Below, piece after piece: positions 33,309 through 37,129 of a stretch of DNA of 37,129 bases. A model generated the notes under the pieces. That model worked only from the letters and a program-made list of their open reading frames with translations, was not told the DNA's origin and did not search any database. The stretch comes from an uncultured Clostridia bacterium (GTDB taxonomy: Bacteria > Bacillota > Clostridia > Oscillospirales > Oscillospiraceae), in NCBI GenBank assembly GCA_947649615.1, contig CANSSG010000026.1, positions 1 to 37,129 of the forward strand. Reading direction: 5' to 3'. Position numbers and translations under genes: made by a program. Numbering within the stretch: the stretch's first letter is position 1; each line of letters starts with the position of its first letter.

Positions 33309-35021
33309 ATGCGCTTGTCGCCGGAAACCATGGAATTTATCCAAGCGCCGGATACCGTCGATTTTATCGCCCGGGCTACCGACGCGTTTTTTGAGTACGC
33401 CAGAAATTCCACCGAGGTGGTGCTGGGGCAGACGCTCTCCGGACGGTATGTGCTCAGCTACGTGAAGCGGGAGAATTTCCAGAAGGTGGCGGACGCCCTG
33501 GGCGCGGCGTTTATCAGCTCCGTGCCGGTGGTGCTGGGGCTGCTGGACCGGCCGGCGCTGGACGCGGCGGGGGTCTCCCAGGTGCAGAGCCAGCCGTACC
33601 TGAACCTGAAGGGCAGGGGGGTGCTGCTGGGCTTCGTGGATACGGGCATCGACTATACCCAGGACGTGTTCCGCTACGAGGACGGCACCAGCAAGATCCA
33701 GTACATCTACGACCAGACCGCCGGGGGAGACCCGCCCCCTGGGTTCCTCATCGGTCGGGAGTACAGCAAGGCGGATATCGACGCCGCGCTGGCTTCCGAT
33801 ACCCCCTATGAGCTGGTACCCCAGCGGGACGAGGACGGGCATGGGACGTTCCTGGCCTCCGTGGCGGCGGGGAGGCAGACGGAGGAGTTCTCCGGCGCGG
33901 CCCCGGACGCGGAGATTATCGCCGTGAAGCTGAAAAAAGCGCGGCCCTTTTACCGGGAAAAGTACTGCGTCCCGCCGGAACAGCAGAATGCTTATGAATC
34001 CAGCGCCGTCATGCTGGGGGTGGAGTACATCCTTCGGAAGGCCAGGGAACTGGACCGGCCGGTGGCCATCTGCATCGGCCTTGGCACCAACGCCGGGGGG
34101 CATGACGGGGCCAGCGTCTTTGAGGAATACCTGGGGGGCGTGTCTTTGCAAAAAGGCGTGTGCCTGTGCGCGGCGGCGGGAAATGAAGCGGAGGCCCGCC
34201 ATCACACCGGCGGCGTCCTCCAGCCGGGGGAAGAGCCGGGACAGGTGGATCTGAAGGTGGGGGAACGGGCCGGGGACGTGTACCTGGCGGTGTGGAACAC
34301 GGTGGCGGACCGGCTGTCGGTGTCGGTGCGCTCCCCCTCCGGGGAGCTGGTGGGCCGGGTGCCTGCAAGGCCGGGGACCGCCCCCGCGGTGGATGTGAAG
34401 CTGGTGCTGGAAGCGGCCAGGGTGCAGGTGGAGTACCATTTCCCCGTGGAGGGCAGCGGGGGGCAGCTGACCGTCATTCGGATATTGGGGGCTACGCCGG
34501 GGGTATGGAGCATCCGGCTCCATGGGGACATCCTCCTTAACGGGGGGTACCAGGTGTGGCTCCCCATGACCGGGTTTGTGTCGCCGACGGTGGAGTTTTT
34601 GGCCGCTACGCCGGATTACACCATCACCAGCCCCGCCTCCGCCGTGGGGGTGATCTGCTGCGGGGCCTATGACAGCGCCAGCAAGAGCCTGTACGCCAAG
34701 TCCTCCCGGGGACCATCCTGGGATGGGCGGATCCTGCCGGATCTGACCGCCCCGGGAGTGGGGGTGGGCGGCGTCTATCCCTACGGACCCGGCATCATGA
34801 GCGGCACCAGCGCGGCGGCGGCGGTGCTGGCGGGGGTCTGCGCACTGCTGCTCCAATGGGGCGTCCATGAGGGGAACGACCCGTCTATGGGTACCTACCA
34901 GATCCGGGCGTACCTGATCCGCGGGTGCCTGCGGCGGCCGGATATGGCCTACCCGAACAACCAGTGGGGGTATGGGTCCGTACAGCTTATGCAGAGCTTC
35001 CATCTGATGCGGGAACTGTAA
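33309..35021 (+). CDS. csp: Csp-type subtilisin-like germination protease, second copy
   Basis: 570 aa, paralogue of the preceding gene. N-terminal pro-region (about 1-95), triad Asp111 (GFVDTGID), His178 (DGHGTFLAS), Ser501 (SGTSAAAA), AAAGNEA, and the Csp insert domain (about 310-440). The Met that normally follows the catalytic Ser is Ala here. In C. difficile one Csp (CspC) is a catalytically dead germinant sensor; this copy keeps the triad, so it may be active, or its divergence may reflect a sensor role. It starts 2 nt after the first copy's stop with GGAAAGGGGG upstream; the longer open frame starting inside the first gene is excluded. Confidence 0.86.
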   Translation: MRLSPETMEFIQAPDTVDFIARATDAFFEYARNSTEVVLGQTLSGRYVLSYVKRENFQKVADALGAAFISSVPVVLGLLDRPALDAAGVSQVQSQPYLNLKGRGVLLGFVDTGIDYTQDVFRYEDGTSKIQYIYDQTAGGDPPPGFLIGREYSKADIDAALASDTPYELVPQRDEDGHGTFLASVAAGRQTEEFSGAAPDAEIIAVKLKKARPFYREKYCVPPEQQNAYESSAVMLGVEYILRKARELDRPVAICIGLGTNAGGHDGASVFEEYLGGVSLQKGVCLCAAAGNEAEARHHTGGVLQPGEEPGQVDLKVGERAGDVYLAVWNTVADRLSVSVRSPSGELVGRVPARPGTAPAVDVKLVLEAARVQVEYHFPVEGSGGQLTVIRILGATPGVWSIRLHGDILLNGGYQVWLPMTGFVSPTVEFLAATPDYTITSPASAVGVICCGAYDSASKSLYAKSSRGPSWDGRILPDLTAPGVGVGGVYPYGPGIMSGTSAAAAVLAGVCALLLQWGVHEGNDPSMGTYQIRAYLIRGCLRRPDMAYPNNQWGYGSVQLMQSFHLMREL

Positions 35022-35105
35022 TGCGGTTTCCGGAAAGAAGTTGCTGCCAATTGATATGAAAAATACTGCACAAAAGCTGTGTTAAATAATTGTCAATCCC
35101 GCCAA

Positions 35106-35134
35106 TTGCATTTTTCCGGGAAATTTGCTATGAT
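35106..35134 (+). promoter_or_regulatory. Sigma-A promoter before the Mn2+-type riboswitch
   Basis: TTGCAT (35106-35111), 17-bp spacer, TATGAT (35129-35134), with the riboswitch beginning about 10 nt downstream. Confidence 0.8.
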
Positions 35135-35143
35135 AAACATGTC

Positions 35144-35251
35144 AAAAGGGAGTAGTTCCCCGGTTCCCCCGGGGCGCGCACCGTCAGGACGGCGCTTCGG
35201 CGCCCGGGACGCGCGGAAGTCCCAGGCCAGGATTTTAACGAGACTTTTACC
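35144..35251 (+). promoter_or_regulatory. yybP-ykoY (Mn2+) riboswitch
   Basis: The 5' strand AAAAGGGAGTAG and the 3' strand AACGAGACTTTT match the conserved P1 and loop L1 of the yybP-ykoY class (AAAGGGGAGUAG ... GAGACCUUU), with a GC-rich pair of internal hairpins between. The 3' strand of P1 is also the 5' arm of the terminator at 35240-35273, so metal binding that favours P1 would block termination and switch expression on. Such switches sense Mn2+ and usually precede metal-efflux genes (MntP, TerC-type, P-type ATPases); here the next gene is a flotillin. Confidence 0.85.
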
Positions 35252-35273
35252 GCAAGGTAGAGGTCTCTTTTTT
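35240..35273 (+). terminator. Riboswitch terminator
   Basis: GAGACTTTTACC, loop GCAA, GGTAGAGGTCTC, then T6: all 12 positions pair, two as G-T. Mutually exclusive with the riboswitch P1 helix. Confidence 0.9.
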
Positions 35274-35315
35274 CGTACCCGGGTACGGAAAACGGCTCCC
35301 CTCTGACAGCGGGCT

Positions 35316-35480
35316 TAGGGCGTGTTTGAAAAATGTTAAAACGCCCAAAGGGCGGATATTTTTCCGCTGTACAGCGTTAAAAAATCTTGAAATACACAAA
35401 GTATTCCTGCGATTTTTTGCCTTGTCCATCGAAAAAATCTCTCGCTTTTGGTCATTCCGCCATTTATCAAACAAGCCCTA
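35316..35480. mobile_element. MITE-like element with terminal inverted repeats
   Basis: 165 bp bounded by TAGGGCGTGTTTGA (35316-35329) and TCAAACAAGCCCTA (35467-35480), inverted repeats of 14 bp with one mismatch. The interior is AT-rich, non-coding and holds a CGCCC/GGGCG stem. No clear target duplication is visible. It sits between the riboswitch terminator and the flotillin ribosome site, so it lengthens the leader of that gene. Confidence 0.65.
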
Positions 35481-35518
35481 GAAGTAAGAAACAAGTGGGA
35501 TTTTTAAGGAGGAGAAAC

Positions 35519-36991
35519 ATGGAATTTTTGCTGAAATATTTACCGTTCATTATCATCGCCGCCCTGGTGCTGGTTCTGTTCTTCATGGGCTACCTGAAAG
35601 CGCCGCCGGATACCGCGTACATCATCTCCGGCCTGGGCCGCAAGCGCATCCTTATCGGTAAGGCGGGCTGGCGGGTTCCCTTCTTCGAGCGGGTGGATAA
35701 GCTGTCCCTGCGCATTATGCAGGTGGACGTGAAAACCAGCGAGGCGGTGCCGACCAATGAGTTCATCAACGTCACCGTGGACGGCGTGGCCAACGTGAAA
35801 ATCAGCTCCGACCCCGAATTGCTCAAGCTGGCCGCCGAGGCCCTCCTGGGCAAGCGGCCCGAGGAGCTGGTGAGCTTGGTTACCCAGGTGTTGGAGGGCA
35901 ACATGCGGGAGATCGTCGGTTCCGTGGGCCTCAAGGAGATGGTTCAGGACCGCCAGGGCGTGGCGCGGAAGATCACCGAGAACGTGGTCCCCGATATGCG
36001 CAAGCTGGGGCTTGAGGTGGTCAACTTCAATATCCAGAACTTTAAGGACGGGGCCGGCACCATCGAGAATATGGGTATCGACAACGTGGAGCAGATCCGC
36101 AAAAATGCCCAGATCGCCAAGGCCAACGCCCAGCGCGACATCGCCATCGCCACCTCCCAGGCCCAGCAGGAGGCCAACGCGGTGAAGGTCCAGGCGGAGA
36201 AGATGATTGCGGAGCAGGACGCGGCCCTCGCCATCCAGCAGGCGGAAATGAAGGTCAAGGCCGATACCAAAAAGGCCGAGGCGGACGCCGCCTATTCCAT
36301 CCAGCAGGAAACCCAGCGCAAAACCATCGAGGTCACCCGGGTCAGCGCCGACATCGCCCGGAAGGAGAAGGAAGCGGAGCTGGCCGACCGTGAAATCGCC
36401 CTGAAGGAGCGCCAGTTGGACGCGGAGGTCCGCAAGCAGGCCGACGCCATGAAGTACAAGGCCGAGAAGGAAGCGGAAGCCGAACTGGTCCGCCGCCAGC
36501 GGGACGCCGACGCCAAGGCCTATGAAGCCGTCAAGGAGGCGGAGGCGCGGAAGGCGGAAGCCGAAGCCGTCCGCTTCTCCATGGAGCAGGAAGCCGAGGG
36601 TATCCGGGCCAAGGGCCTGGCCGAGGCGGAAGCCATCGAGAAAAAGGCGGAGGCCCAGAAGAAGATGGGCGAAGCCTCCGTGCTGGAAATGTACCTCACC
36701 GCCCTGCCCGAGGTGGTGAAGAACGCCGCCGCCCCCCTGGCCCAGACAGACCGGATCGTCATGTACGGCGATGGGAACTCCACCAAGCTGGTCAAGGACG
36801 TGATGTCCTCCGCCAGCCAGGTGATGGACGGGGTCAAGGAATCTACCGGGCTGGACCTCACCGCCCTGCTGGCAGGCGTGGTGGGCGGACGGATGGCCGC
36901 GTCCCAGCCTGTGACAGTGGAGGTCAGGAGCGCGGACGGCGAAGCCAGGGCCGCTTCCGCACCGGAGGAGGAGCCAGATAAAGAAGTATGA
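35519..36991 (+). CDS. Flotillin-family membrane scaffold protein
   Basis: 490 aa. One N-terminal membrane segment (about 6-24), an SPFH/band-7 domain (about 28-200; VPTNEFINVTVDGVANVKI, QVLEGNMREIVGS, LGLEVVNFNIQNF), then a long Ala/Glu/Lys-rich coiled coil (about 205-425) with the repeated KAEAEA pattern of flotillins, and a low-complexity tail. Flotillins organise membrane microdomains. ATG at 35519 has AAGGAGGAG 4 nt upstream; the longer open frame is translated MITE and is rejected. Its only visible promoter is upstream of the Mn2+-type riboswitch. Confidence 0.92.
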   Translation: MEFLLKYLPFIIIAALVLVLFFMGYLKAPPDTAYIISGLGRKRILIGKAGWRVPFFERVDKLSLRIMQVDVKTSEAVPTNEFINVTVDGVANVKISSDPELLKLAAEALLGKRPEELVSLVTQVLEGNMREIVGSVGLKEMVQDRQGVARKITENVVPDMRKLGLEVVNFNIQNFKDGAGTIENMGIDNVEQIRKNAQIAKANAQRDIAIATSQAQQEANAVKVQAEKMIAEQDAALAIQQAEMKVKADTKKAEADAAYSIQQETQRKTIEVTRVSADIARKEKEAELADREIALKERQLDAEVRKQADAMKYKAEKEAEAELVRRQRDADAKAYEAVKEAEARKAEAEAVRFSMEQEAEGIRAKGLAEAEAIEKKAEAQKKMGEASVLEMYLTALPEVVKNAAAPLAQTDRIVMYGDGNSTKLVKDVMSSASQVMDGVKESTGLDLTALLAGVVGGRMAASQPVTVEVRSADGEARAASAPEEEPDKEV

Positions 36992-37004
36992 TTTTCCCTG
37001 TGGG

Positions 37005-37129
<125 letters not shown>

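Noticed and set aside
33285-35003. 572-codon open frame antisense to the second csp gene
   Set aside because: Same reasoning; the sense strand has the conserved triad.
35387-35518. Longer N-terminus for flotillin
   Set aside because: It reads through the inverted-repeat element; the ATG at 35519 has AAGGAGGAG and begins the membrane segment.

Overview
The window looks like a chromosomal piece of a GC-rich, anaerobic, spore-forming Clostridia bacterium. My inference is the Oscillospiraceae/Ruminococcaceae group (Oscillibacter/Flavonifractor-like). The grounds are GC-rich coding DNA with AGGAGG ribosome sites and clean sigma-A promoters, a T-box in front of an ilv operon, the anaerobic (CbiD/CbiG) cobalamin route, and a Csp/SleC germination locus that only clostridial spore formers carry. 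No rRNA, tRNA, CRISPR array or transposase gene is visible.

Layout. (1) 1-7984, minus strand: a promoter at 8055-8083 drives four tandem HAD-family paralogues, a phosphoglycerate mutase homologue, an MgtC-like membrane protein and, after a structured 273-nt gap, a membrane pyrophosphatase (hppA). (2) 8389-9393, plus: a lone LacI-type regulator with its own promoter, followed by a run of hairpins. (3) 9632-18223, minus: a compact, overlapping cobalamin operon cbiA-C-D-F-G-H-(J/E/T fusion)-B from one strong promoter with a leader too short for a B12 riboswitch. (4) 18412-25388, minus: a T-box-controlled ilvB-ilvN-ilvC, then a hairpin-rich 554-nt spacer, then ilvD overlapping a DUF815-type ATPase gene. 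(5) 25433-27247, plus: a small secreted Cys/Pro-rich protein coupled to an orphan solute-binding lipoprotein, in visibly more AT-rich DNA. (6) 27313-30341, minus: phosphohexomutase and a class I aminotransferase. (7) 30372-35021: divergent sleC and two subtilisin-like csp genes. (8) 35106-36991, plus: a Mn2+-type (yybP-ykoY) riboswitch, a small inverted-repeat element and a flotillin gene. The last ~120 bases are homopolymer sequence that looks like an assembly or read artefact.

The most striking observation is the phosphoglycerate mutase homologue at 3322-4890. Its sequence is a circular permutation of the usual cofactor-independent enzyme: the canonical second half (from about residue 205 of the E. 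coli protein) comes first, ends in the normal C-terminus, and runs on through a short linker into the canonical N-terminus carrying the catalytic serine. Nearly all catalytic and metal-binding residues are kept, and the start codon has its own ribosome site, so this looks like a genuine rearranged enzyme and not an annotation slip.

How the parts work together. The cbi operon makes most of the corrin ring (CbiL, the cobalt chelatase, CbiP and the lower-loop genes must be elsewhere). The ilv genes make branched-chain amino acids and sense charged tRNA through the T-box. Csp proteases would process the SleC cortex hydrolase during spore germination. The hppA product is predicted to be a K+-dependent, probably Na+-pumping, pyrophosphatase. 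All assignments come from reading the sequence; no database search was run.
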